64,000 bases of DNA. Origin: Actinocatenispora rupis. Its GTDB lineage: Bacteria; Actinomycetota; Actinomycetes; Mycobacteriales; Micromonosporaceae. Positions 43,435-53,900 of this stretch are shown in pieces. The notes beneath the pieces are model-generated. The model saw only the letters and a program-made list of their open reading frames with translations, did no database searches and had not been told where the DNA came from. How positions within the stretch are numbered: position 1 is the stretch's first letter; each line of letters opens with the position of its first letter. Location: contig NZ_BOMB01000001.1 in NCBI RefSeq assembly GCF_016861975.1, positions 124,001-188,000 on the forward strand. Direction: 5' to 3'. A program made the position numbers and the translations under genes.

Positions 43435-44735
43435 CGCACCCTCCCGGTCACGGTGTCGGCCAACGTGGCGCGCACCGCGAAGCCCCGCGAACCCCGCGCC
43501 GCCTGCGGCCACAGCGGCCCCAGCGCACTCCCGTGCGGTACGTGGATGACGCGCCAGCCGCCGCGCAGCAACGCCAACGCGCTCGCCTGGTACTCCCGGT
43601 CGTGCCGGGCTCGCTGCGCCTCGGGCAGGTGCAGCCAGGTGGACGTGTCGAGCAGGAACCCGATGCAGGTGGTCCCGGACGTACGCAACGCGGCGACCGC
43701 CTCGGCCTCCTCCGGCGTGAGCATCCCGAGCAGCGCGATGACCAGCCCGCCGTCCTCCCGGGTACGCACCTGGCGGACCATCCGGGTCAGGTCCCCGCGC
43801 TGGGACAGCTTCACCTCGGCCAGGTGGTCGAGCAGCTCGCCCACCGAACTGCCGTCGCCCTCACCGGTGTCGATGTCCGTGCCGGTCTCGGTCACCAGCC
43901 GCAGCCGGTACCCGCCGTGCCGCAGGTGCACCGCCATGCTCGCCGCCGCGGACACCGCCCACTCGAAGCTCGCCGTCGGCCCCTCGCCGCGGTGCGCGCG
44001 CAGCCGGGTGTCGAGCACCATCGTCGCCCGGCTCTCCCACGGCTGCTCCTCGCGCCGCACCATCAGCTCGCCGGCCTTCGCGGTGGACCGCCAGTGCACC
44101 CGGCGCAGGTCGTCGCCGTACCGGTACTCCCGGGTCGCGACGTCGTCCTCGCCGTGCACCGCCACCGACCGGGCGTGACTCTCGCCGGCCCCCGCGTACT
44201 CCCCGGCCAGCCGTACCGGGGACAGCGGCACCACCTTCGGCACCACCCGCAGCGTGTCCACCGCCGGGAACGCCCGGGTCAGCTCGCACAGCCCGAACGG
44301 GTCGGTCAGCCGCACCACCAGCGGCCCCACCTCGTACCGCCCGCGCACGTCGGCGCGCACCGTGTACGCCACCGAACTCGCCTTGTGCCCGGGCAACCGT
44401 TCCAGCACGAGCCGGGGCCGGCTACCCAGCGCGTACGGCAGGCGGTCCTCGATCAGCAGGGTGCCGGTGGGCAGCCGGGACGTGTTCGTCAGCCGCAGGA
44501 CGATCCGCGCGGTGGCGCCGACCGACACCCGGTGCGGCTCCAGTACCCGGCTGCACCGCAGTTGGTAGCGGGTACGGGCGACGGCCGCGGCGGACAGCAG
44601 CGGCACCACGGCGAGCAGGACGGCGACCCGCAGCAGGTCCTTCTCGCCGAGGATCAGGGCCGACACCGCGGCGGCCGCGGCGGCGGCCAGGAAGCAGCGG
44701 CCGCGGGTGGTCAGGCCACGTAACGCGGACCTCAC
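43431..44735 (-). CDS. DUF58 (von Willebrand-like) protein
   Basis: 434 residues. Two N-terminal hydrophobic helices precede a beta-rich region and the DUF58 core signature (EDDVATREYRYGDDLRRVHWRSTAKAGELMVRREEQPWESRATMVLDTR), a degenerate vWA/MIDAS-like region. It is the standard partner of MoxR AAA ATPases. GTG 44735 has GAGG upstream. It is coupled to the transglutaminase gene downstream through an ATGA overlap. Confidence 0.92.
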   Translation of the reverse strand: MRSALRGLTTRGRCFLAAAAAAAVSALILGEKDLLRVAVLLAVVPLLSAAAVARTRYQLRCSRVLEPHRVSVGATARIVLRLTNTSRLPTGTLLIEDRLPYALGSRPRLVLERLPGHKASSVAYTVRADVRGRYEVGPLVVRLTDPFGLCELTRAFPAVDTLRVVPKVVPLSPVRLAGEYAGAGESHARSVAVHGEDDVATREYRYGDDLRRVHWRSTAKAGELMVRREEQPWESRATMVLDTRLRAHRGEGPTASFEWAVSAAASMAVHLRHGGYRLRLVTETGTDIDTGEGDGSSVGELLDHLAEVKLSQRGDLTRMVRQVRTREDGGLVIALLGMLTPEEAEAVAALRTSGTTCIGFLLDTSTWLHLPEAQRARHDREYQASALALLRGGWRVIHVPHGSALGPLWPQAARGSRGFAVRATLADTVTGRVR

Positions 44736-44799
44736 GAGCCGACCTCGTTCATCGCCGTGTCCCTCCCCGTCGCAGTCCTCGGCCGACCGTCGCGGGCGC

Positions 44800-45819
44800 T
44801 CAGCCGCGCCAGTGCGTGTGCCGGTCCCCGTGCCGGTCGCCGGGCACCGGGATGCGGTGCACCAGGTCCGCGATGATCGCGTCCGTCGTACGCCGGGCGA
44901 GCTGCGCCTCCGGCGTCGGGATGACCCGGTGCGCCAGGACGGGCACCACCAGCGCCTGCAGGTCGTCGGGCGTCACGTACTCCCGGCCGTCCAGGGCGGC
45001 GACCGCGCGGGCCGTGCGCAGCAGTTGCAGGGCGGCCCGCGGGCTCGCGCCGAGCCGCAGGTCGGGCGCCTCCCGGGTGGTCCCCACGATGTCCACCGCG
45101 TACTGCTTCAGCGGCTCGGCCACGTGCACCCGCCGTACCGTGGCGATCAGCCGGCGGATCGTGTCGGCGTCGGACACCGGGCGCAGCGCCGCCAGCGGGT
45201 CGCTCGCCCCGTGCAGGTCCAGCATCGCCAGCTCGGCCCGCGCGTTCGGGTACCCCATGGCGATGCGCGCGGTGAACCGGTCGCGCTGCGCCTCGGGCAG
45301 CGGGTACGTGCCCTCCATCTCGATGGGGTTCTGGGTGGCGATGACCATGAACGGCGTCTGCAACTGGTACGTCGTGCCGTCGACGGTGACCTGCCGTTCC
45401 TCCATGCACTCCAGCAGCGCGGACTGCGTCTTCGGGGACGCCCGGTTGATCTCGTCGCCGACCACCAGGTTCGCGAACACCGCGCCGGGTTTGAACTCGA
45501 AGTCCCGGGTCTCCTGGTTGAAGACGCTGACGCCGGTGACGTCCGACGGCAGCAGGTCCGGCGTGAACTGGACCCGGCGTACGGAGCAGTCGATGGAGCG
45601 CGCGAGCGCCTTCGCCAGCTTCGTCTTGCCGACCCCCGGTACGTCCTCGATCAGCAGGTGGCCCTCGGCCAGCAGGACCGCGAGGGCGAGCCGGACGATC
45701 GCCGTCTTGCCCTCGATGACCTGCTCGATGTTGCCGACGATGCGGTCCGCGGTGGCGCGCAGCTCGGGCGATGGCATCGGGGCACCGAGCTCCTCAACGG
45801 TGTGGTGCGTCGCGGTCAC
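44800..45819 (-). CDS. MoxR-family AAA+ ATPase
   Basis: 339 residues. Walker A is EDVPGVGKTKLAKALA, Walker B is NLVVGDEINRASPKTQSALLE, sensor 1 is FMVIATQNPIEMEGTYPLPEAQRDRF, and there is an arginine-finger region. It is a chaperone-like ATPase that typically activates proteins through a DUF58/vWA partner, encoded next. GTG 45819 was chosen for GGAGGA 5 nt upstream (45825-45830). A short ORF with its own leaderless-type promoter overlaps its start. Confidence 0.93.
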   Translation of the reverse strand: MTATHHTVEELGAPMPSPELRATADRIVGNIEQVIEGKTAIVRLALAVLLAEGHLLIEDVPGVGKTKLAKALARSIDCSVRRVQFTPDLLPSDVTGVSVFNQETRDFEFKPGAVFANLVVGDEINRASPKTQSALLECMEERQVTVDGTTYQLQTPFMVIATQNPIEMEGTYPLPEAQRDRFTARIAMGYPNARAELAMLDLHGASDPLAALRPVSDADTIRRLIATVRRVHVAEPLKQYAVDIVGTTREAPDLRLGASPRAALQLLRTARAVAALDGREYVTPDDLQALVVPVLAHRVIPTPEAQLARRTTDAIIADLVHRIPVPGDRHGDRHTHWRG

Positions 45820-45997
45820 CGGCGTCCTCCTTGTCCGGGCTGGCCTCCGAGCCCTGGTCCGGGCGAGCCGGCTCGGTCCGTGCGTCCGCCGCGGGTGGTG
45901 GGGGAGTCGCCTCCCCGTTCTGCCGCACGGGGCGACGGGCGCCGCCACCCCGTTCCCGAGCCTGGGCCCCGGGGTCCGCCGCTCGGTCCGTCTGCAT
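45794..45997 (-). CDS. Possible 67-residue ORF overlapping the moxR start
   Basis: ATG 45997 lies 6 nt after TAGCCT (46009-46004 on the minus strand), the same leaderless geometry seen at other genes in this window. The ORF is hydrophilic and Pro/Ala/Asp-rich, resembles no family I know, and ends 26 nt inside moxR in another frame. It could be a regulatory upstream ORF coupled to moxR, or simply the untranslated leader. Confidence 0.35.
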   Translation of the reverse strand: MQTDRAADPGAQARERGGGARRPVRQNGEATPPPPAADARTEPARPDQGSEASPDKEDAGDRDAPHR

Positions 45998-46003
45998 CCT
46001 CTC

Positions 46004-46009
46004 AGGCTA
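46004..46009 (-). promoter_or_regulatory. -10 element of the moxR operon
   Basis: TAGCCT on the minus strand, with transcription predicted to begin near 45997. No clear -35 hexamer is seen at 17-18 bp. Confidence 0.45.
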
Positions 46010-46152
46010 TACGTCCGGTCCGCGGAACCCGCGTGATCATCTTTCGACAACGGTTCCGTCACCGTTGGCAATCGTGCCGCCCGTACGCGCCCGGCGGTAC
46101 CACCCGATCGGCCGTGCCGGATATCGGCTCCGGGGGCCGGTGGCGTGCGCGG

Positions 46153-46158
46153 TAGACT
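46153..46158 (+). promoter_or_regulatory. -10 element of the leuS transcript
   Basis: TAGACT ends 6 nt before the ATG of the leucine-rich leader peptide, so the transcript should start at that ATG. No convincing -35 hexamer is visible. Confidence 0.6.
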
Positions 46159-46164
46159 GCCCGC

Positions 46165-46203
46165 ATGGCGACGTTCGGCCTGCTCCTTACCGGGCCGTGC
46201 TGA
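46165..46203 (+). CDS. Leucine-rich leader peptide of leuS
   Basis: A 12-codon ORF, MATFGLLLTGPC, with three consecutive leucine codons CTG-CTC-CTT and then TGA. It starts at the predicted transcript start (leaderless) and is followed by competing hairpins and an intrinsic terminator before leuS. This is the layout of a ribosome-mediated attenuator sensing charged leucyl-tRNA: a stall at the Leu codons would favour read-through. Confidence 0.75.
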   Translation: MATFGLLLTGPC

Positions 46204-46206
46204 GGT

Positions 46207-46265
46207 CGGTCGGGCGAGTCCCGACCGTGCGGCACGGCGAACCCCTCCTGCGCGAGGGGTTTTTT
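46207..46265 (+). terminator. Attenuator region of leuS
   Basis: Hairpin A: CGGTCGGG/CCCGACCG (46207-46227). Hairpin B: CCGTGC/GCACGG (46225-46237), overlapping A. Terminator: ACCCCTC (46241-46247), loop CTGCGC, GAGGGGT (46254-46260), with a run of six T at 46260-46265. GGCCGTGC at the leader-peptide end (46193-46200) can pair with GCACGGC (46232-46238), giving alternative folds. This is the only terminator in the window with a true T tract. Confidence 0.75.
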
Positions 46266-46334
46266 CATGCACGAAACCGCGGACCGACACCCGACCCGAT
46301 TCCGACATGACGACAGACAACGGTGGTGGAGACG

Positions 46335-49289
<2,955 letters not shown>

Positions 49290-49337
49290 TCCGGCACGAT
49301 CGACCGTCCGACGGTGTGCCGCCACCCCCGCCGCCCC

Positions 49338-49343
49338 TAGCGT
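49338..49343 (+). promoter_or_regulatory. Possible -10 of the GYD-domain gene
   Basis: TAGCGT lies 43 nt before the ATG at 49386. It is weakly supported, with no clear -35. Confidence 0.3.
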
Positions 49344-49385
49344 GATGGGGAGGCGGGGGAGGCACACCGATCGGGGGTGCGGGCG

Positions 49386-49679
49386 ATGCCCACGTACATC
49401 AGTCTGATCAACTGGACGGATCAGGGGATCCGGACGTTCGGCGAGTCGCTGAACCGGGCCGAGGTGGCCAAACAGGCGGCGCAACGGCTCGGCGGGACAC
49501 TGACCGAGACGTACTGGACCGTCGGCGCGTACGACATCGTGGCCGTCTCGGAGTTTCCCGACGACGAGTCGGGCACGGCGTTCCTGTTGCAGCTCGGCGC
49601 GCTCGGCAACGTGCGCACCACCACGCTGCGCGCGTTCGACTCGGACGAGATGGCCCGGGTACTCGACAAGCTCGGGTGA
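49386..49679 (+). CDS. GYD-domain protein
   Basis: 97 residues. MPTYISLINWTDQGIRTFGES at the N-terminus and YWTVGAYDIVAVSEFPDDES in the middle match the GYD family (PF08734), small ferredoxin-like-fold proteins of unknown role. ATG 49386 was preferred over GTG 49377 because the domain begins there. Its stop overlaps the next GTG by 4 nt (GTGA). Confidence 0.85.
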   Translation: MPTYISLINWTDQGIRTFGESLNRAEVAKQAAQRLGGTLTETYWTVGAYDIVAVSEFPDDESGTAFLLQLGALGNVRTTTLRAFDSDEMARVLDKLG

Positions 49680-50566
49680 GCACGCTCGCCCGGTCCGGGC
49701 GTACGGTGACCCCGATGGATCTTCCGCGGTTGGGCGCCGACGTCGATCCGGGCTGGGCGTCGCGGCTGGTCGACCGGCTGTCCGGCGGCCTGTACCCGGG
49801 CGAGCGGGTGCTCGCGATGGTGGGGGCGCGCCGCCTCCGGCCGATGATCCTGTTCGTCGCGGTGACCACCGGGCGGATCCTCGCACTGGACGCGAATCCC
49901 CAGGTCGGACCGCAGATCGCGGTGACGCTGGCGGGCACCCGGGTGGAGCTGTCCCGGCGCCGGCCCGGTAGCAACCGGCTGCGCGCCACGCCGCCCGGAG
50001 CGTCCGCCGTCGACCTCGGTACCGTCGGGGACCCGGACGCGCGGCTGCTGCGCGAGGTGCTGCCCGGCCCCGACGTACCGCCGCTGCCGCCGGGCGCCCC
50101 GGCGGTGTGGCGCCGGTCCGTGGCGCTGCGCGCCGGGCGACGGCGACGCTGGCCGGGCACCACGTTCGTCGGCGGCCGGCTCGACGACATGACCGTGCGC
50201 GCGATCCTCTGCCAGTGCCGCCCCGGCGAGTACCCGTGGCTGGTGCTCGGCTCGACCGCCGTCCTCGTCGCCTTCGCCGACCGCCTCGCCATCGTCAAAC
50301 CCGAACTCGCCGGCGACCATCCCGCCCTCGGATCCGTCGTCGACTACACCGACGTCACCGACCTGGAGTACCTGTCGGACGGGCGGGCCGGTGCGCTCGT
50401 CGTGCACAGCACCCGGTTCGCGCCGTACGACGTGGACCGCGCCCGGGCCGACGGCGTACGCGGGCCGCGGCAGGTGCCGAACGCGCTGCCCCTCGACCGC
50501 GACACGTACCTCGCCGCGCAGGAACCGTTGGCCCGCCTCCACACCCTCGTCACCGCGGGCGCCTGA
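49676..50566 (+). CDS. Hypothetical protein, possibly PH-like
   Basis: 296 residues, coupled to the GYD gene by GTGA overlap. The segment GGLYPGERVLAMVGARRLRPMILFVAVTTGRILALDAN has the beta-strand-rich look of bacterial PH-like domains, and TAVLVAFADRLAIVKPEL later may be a second such half. I do not recognise a defined family. An ATG at 49715 (MDLPRLGAD) is an alternative start that removes 13 residues. There is no signal peptide or membrane helix. Confidence 0.6.
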   Translation: MSTLARSGRTVTPMDLPRLGADVDPGWASRLVDRLSGGLYPGERVLAMVGARRLRPMILFVAVTTGRILALDANPQVGPQIAVTLAGTRVELSRRRPGSNRLRATPPGASAVDLGTVGDPDARLLREVLPGPDVPPLPPGAPAVWRRSVALRAGRRRRWPGTTFVGGRLDDMTVRAILCQCRPGEYPWLVLGSTAVLVAFADRLAIVKPELAGDHPALGSVVDYTDVTDLEYLSDGRAGALVVHSTRFAPYDVDRARADGVRGPRQVPNALPLDRDTYLAAQEPLARLHTLVTAGA

Positions 50567-50620
50567 CCGTGGCGTTCGTCCCGCGCCCGCTGCTGCTGCG
50601 CGGTCACTCGGCGCGCGAAA

Positions 50621-50637
50621 CCGTTGCGCCGCAACGG
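50621..50637. terminator. Hairpin between convergent genes
   Basis: CCGTTGC and GCAACGG pair around a 3-nt loop, 54 nt after the hypothetical gene and 35 nt after the gatD stop on the other strand. The 20 bases from 50621 differ by a single base from the core of the rny terminator at 2110-2129. Confidence 0.6.
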
Positions 50638-50671
50638 ATCGACGTCCTTGCCCGGCTGCGTGGTGGGTGGG

Positions 50672-51403
50672 TCAGCGGGGCATGACGGCGGCGAGCCGCT
50701 CGGCGCGCAACCGTTCCGGCCAGGTGTCGTCGATCGGCGGCATCGCACTCAGCGGCACGTCCAGCGCCCAGGACAGGACGAGGTCGGCGAGCGCCGGGTT
50801 GCGCGACAGCGCCGGCCCGTGCAGGTACGTCCCGACGACCTTGCCGGCCCACGCGCCCTCGGTCGCGCCGTCGTTGCCGACGCCGACGAGGACCTTGGCC
50901 AGCGGGTTCGCCGCGGGGCCGAGGTGGCAGCGCCCACCGTGGTTCTCGAACCCGGTGAGCAGCGGCAGCCCGAGCCGCGGGTCGACCTCGCCGACGAGCT
51001 CCCCGACGGCGCGGGAGTCGCCGCGGTCGCTGCGCAGGTCGAGCAGCCCGGCACCGGCGATCTGCTTGTCCTCGATGTGGAAGTACTCGCCGATGAGCTG
51101 GATGCCGGCGCAGACCGCGAGCACGGCGGCGCCCTGCGAGACGGCCGCGGTGAGTCCGCCGTCGGCCCGCATCCGAGCTGCCGCAAGGGTCTGCGGCCGG
51201 TCCTCGCCGCCGCCGACCAGATAGATGTCGCCGCCGCGCGGGATCGGCTCGTCGTACGCGATGGGGATGGTCTCGACGTCGATGCCGCGGGCCTGTGCCC
51301 GGCGGGCGAGGATCAACAGGTTGCCGCGGTCGCCGTAGGTCGACAGCAGGTCCGGGTAGACCCAGACGATCCGCAGGTGGGAGTCGCTGCGATCAGTTGG
51401 CAC
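50672..51403 (-). CDS. gatD: Lipid II isoglutaminyl synthase glutaminase subunit GatD
   Basis: 243-residue class I glutamine amidotransferase of the CobB/CobQ-like type. The nucleophile is Cys98 in VLAVCAGIQLIGEY and the catalytic histidine is His195 in GTYLHGPALSRNP. It supplies ammonia to MurT, which amidates the D-glutamate of lipid II. The GTG at 51403 overlaps the murT stop by 11 nt, fixing them as one unit. It lies beside the dcw cluster that makes lipid II. Confidence 0.92.
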   Translation of the reverse strand: MPTDRSDSHLRIVWVYPDLLSTYGDRGNLLILARRAQARGIDVETIPIAYDEPIPRGGDIYLVGGGEDRPQTLAAARMRADGGLTAAVSQGAAVLAVCAGIQLIGEYFHIEDKQIAGAGLLDLRSDRGDSRAVGELVGEVDPRLGLPLLTGFENHGGRCHLGPAANPLAKVLVGVGNDGATEGAWAGKVVGTYLHGPALSRNPALADLVLSWALDVPLSAMPPIDDTWPERLRAERLAAVMPR

Positions 51404-52664
51404 GGCCCAGCTCCGCTCGGATGTCCTGGAATGCGGTGTAGTTCGCGATGACCTCAAGCCGGCCCGGCGGTACGGCGGCGAGCGCGTCGGTGAACGTGTC
51501 GACCACCTCGAACGGCACCTCGTTGACCTCCAGCCGTACGGCAAGGTCGAACCGCCGGTCGCCGGTCACCAGCACCCGGTGCCCGCGCAGCGACGCGTAG
51601 TCCACGTCGTACAGCCAGGAGGTGTCGAGGCCGTCGACGACCCGGGCGTTGATCGACAGCAGCACCGGCGGCGGCGCGGCGCCCGCCGGTGACACCCGGT
51701 CCACCATGTCGAACGCCTCCAGCCAGCCGGCCGGGTTCTTCGCCAGCAGCAGCCGTATGGTGCGCCCGTCCCGCTCGACCGTCGCGTACCGCCCGGCGAT
51801 GGAGGCGACCTCGGCCAGTCGCGGCGCCGCGTCCGCCGGCCGTACTCCGAAGAGGGAGGCGGCGGCGAGGGCGGTGACCGCGTTGGACCGGTTGACCCGG
51901 CCGGGGAGCTGCAGCGACACCGGCTGGCGGAGGCCGTCCGGCCCGGCGACGGTGTCGTCGTCGGCGAGCCACCAGGACGGTTCGGGCCGGCGCAGGTCGC
52001 AGCCGGGGCAGGCCCAGTCGACGCCCTCGCGCTTGAGGTGCGCGCCGCACTGCGGGCACACCCACGAGTCCTCCTGCCAGCGCTGGCCGGCGGCCACCCA
52101 GGTGACCCGCGGCGCGGCGCTGGCCGCCCAGGTGACGAGCGGGTCGTCGGCGTTGGCGACGACGTGCGTCCGCTCGTGCGGCGGTACGTCGGTCTGTTGG
52201 CGCAGCGCGCCGAGCACCTCGCGCCACCGGTCGGCGAGCATGCCGACCTCCATGGCGCGGTCGAGCTGGTCGCGGCTGAGGTTGAGCAGTGCGACGACCT
52301 GCGGCCGGGTCTCGGCCAGCACCGTACGCAGGTAGTGCTCGTCGACCTCCAGCACGGCGTGCTGCGCGTTCGGCGACTGGGCGAGGGCGGTCGTGTGCCC
52401 GGTGGGCATGTTCGCCCCGTACGAGTTCGACGCGACCGGGCCGAGCGTGCTGAGCGCGGCGGTCAGCAGCCGGGTCGTCGTGGTCTTGCCGTTGGTCCCG
52501 GACACGAGGGCGACCTGGCGACCGCGGGCCAGCACCGTCAACAGGCGCGGCTCGACGGCGAGACCGATCCGGCCGCCGATGACGGAACCGTCACCGCGAC
52601 CGGTCATCCGGGACAACCGTGCCGCGGTACGTACCAGGGCCGTCGCGAGCTGCGCGCGCACCAC
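51393..52664 (-). CDS. murT: Lipid II isoglutaminyl synthase catalytic subunit MurT
   Basis: 423-residue Mur-ligase-like enzyme. The ATP loop is VALVSGTNGKTTTTRLLTAAL, and the MurT-specific four-cysteine zinc ribbon is CPQCGAHLKREGVDWACPGC. The C-terminal DUF1727 domain contains the GatD-contact region. With GatD it converts D-Glu of the stem peptide to D-isoglutamine. GTG 52664 follows GGAGGAG by 5 nt. It is divergent from mraZ. Confidence 0.93.
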   Translation of the reverse strand: MVRAQLATALVRTAARLSRMTGRGDGSVIGGRIGLAVEPRLLTVLARGRQVALVSGTNGKTTTTRLLTAALSTLGPVASNSYGANMPTGHTTALAQSPNAQHAVLEVDEHYLRTVLAETRPQVVALLNLSRDQLDRAMEVGMLADRWREVLGALRQQTDVPPHERTHVVANADDPLVTWAASAAPRVTWVAAGQRWQEDSWVCPQCGAHLKREGVDWACPGCDLRRPEPSWWLADDDTVAGPDGLRQPVSLQLPGRVNRSNAVTALAAASLFGVRPADAAPRLAEVASIAGRYATVERDGRTIRLLLAKNPAGWLEAFDMVDRVSPAGAAPPPVLLSINARVVDGLDTSWLYDVDYASLRGHRVLVTGDRRFDLAVRLEVNEVPFEVVDTFTDALAAVPPGRLEVIANYTAFQDIRAELGRAN

Positions 52665-53059
52665 CGAAGCTCCTCCGCAGGGTCTCCTACCGGTGGGCGA
52701 GCACCGGTGGCTGACGATGACCGGCGGCCGCACCCCGCTCGCCGCCACGACCGATCGACGTCGCGCGATCGGTCGTCCGTCGAAGTCTGGCACAGCCGTT
52801 CGAACGCCCCGCGCGCCGCCCCGGGCCGTCCGGAGTGTCGTCCGCGACACCACCACCGGCCCGCCGGTACGCCCTCCACTTCGCCCCACCGGTACCGGCG
52901 CGGGGCGGTGGTCCGCGGTCGGGTGCCTGGTTTGCCGGCTTTCACCGGCGTGGCGCAACGCCGGACAGGGCCGCGGCCGCCTCCGCCCACCACCCCGGCA
53001 CCACGCCCCTGACCTGCGCTTATGTCGGACAGGTCGCTCGAAAGTGTGGCCATTGTCGA
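52665..53059. other. Divergent murT/mraZ control region
   Basis: About 400 bp without a gene. ACGACCGATCG (52747-52757) and its complement (52766-52776) form a perfect 11-bp hairpin with an 8-nt loop about 85 nt upstream of murT, either in its leader or over its promoter. The rest shows nothing specific until the mraZ promoter at 53060. Confidence 0.5.
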
Positions 53060-53087
53060 TTGACGGTGGGGGGAAGTGGAGTACAGT
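53060..53087 (+). promoter_or_regulatory. Promoter of the dcw cluster (PmraZ)
   Basis: TTGACG (53060-53065), a 16-bp spacer, and TACAGT (53082-53087). Four TGGRG repeats overlap the spacer and the -10 and extend downstream, which suits repression by MraZ. Confidence 0.75.
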
Positions 53088-53101
53088 GGAGCGCGATGGG
53101 G
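53067..53101 (+). promoter_or_regulatory. MraZ operator: four TGGRG repeats at 10-bp spacing
   Basis: TGGGG (53067), TGGAG (53077), TGGAG (53087) and TGGGG (53097) are each separated by exactly 5 bp. The operator described for E. coli MraZ is direct TGGGN repeats with 5-nt spacers, so this array is the expected binding site for the MraZ encoded 96 bp downstream. Confidence 0.8.
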
Positions 53102-53196
53102 GAGCCGGTGGGCTGGGACGGGTGTCGCTCGCGACGTTCGGACGGGCTTGACGGGTCCGCCGGGCTTAGCGCCAGTTCCGGGGGGAAGGGGCGGCC

Positions 53197-53625
53197 GTGT
53201 TCCTGGGCACCCATACCCCGCGTCTGGACGACAAAGGTCGGCTGATCCTTCCGGCGAAGTTTCGGGACGAGCTTGCGGAGGGCCTGGTGGTCACCAAGGG
53301 GCAGGAGCGCTGCCTTTACGTGTTCCCCATGGCCGAGTTCCGTCGGCTCGCGGAGCAGTTGCAGGCCACGCCGGTCACGCACAAGGCGGCCCGGGCGTAC
53401 AGCCGGGTCTTCTTCGCCAGTGCCTTCGATCAGGTGCCCGACAAGCAGGGACGGATCACGATCCCGCCAGCTCTCCGGGAATACGGGGGACTACGACGCG
53501 ATCTCGCGGTCATCGGCGCATCGAGTCGCGTCGAGGTCTGGGACGCTGAGGCGTGGGAGACGTACCTCGCGGACAGCGAGGAGTCCTTCGCCGACATCGA
53601 GGAGGGGGTGCTGCCCGGCTTCTAG
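53197..53625 (+). CDS. mraZ: Transcriptional regulator MraZ
   Basis: 142 residues, with two AbrB-like swapped-hairpin repeats: [24 protein letters not shown] at the N-terminus and [23 protein letters not shown] in the second half, each with the conserved DKGR/DKQGR motif. It forms a ring that binds direct repeats at its own promoter and represses the division and cell-wall cluster. GTG start at 53197; GGGGAAGGGG lies upstream. Confidence 0.95.
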   Translation: MFLGTHTPRLDDKGRLILPAKFRDELAEGLVVTKGQERCLYVFPMAEFRRLAEQLQATPVTHKAARAYSRVFFASAFDQVPDKQGRITIPPALREYGGLRRDLAVIGASSRVEVWDAEAWETYLADSEESFADIEEGVLPGF

Positions 53626-53794
53626 ATGTCGCGCGCGACGAGACGGGGGCCGGGTCGCGCGCGGTGGCTGACTGGATGTCGTGCCGTGAGGTCTCCAGCC
53701 GCTCGACGGCTCCTGGTGCTACTTCCCCGGTGCCAGGCGCGATTGAGCGGATGGGGACCTGATGGCACGGATCGTTGGAGTTCGCCGCGAATGG

Positions 53795-53823
53795 TGAGGG
53801 CCCGGACGCGTACCGGGCCCTCA
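53795..53823 (+). terminator. Hairpin between mraZ and rsmH
   Basis: TGAGGGCCCGG and CCGGGCCCTCA form a perfect 11-bp stem with a 7-nt loop, 170 nt after mraZ and 78 nt before rsmH. It may terminate part of the transcripts and separate mraZ from the rest of the cluster. Confidence 0.55.
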
Positions 53824-53900
53824 GCGCACCAGGGTTCAGGACACCGGGCGGAGGTGTTCCGGCGAGTACCAACGGTTGTGTCATGCACGAGGGGGTCAGC

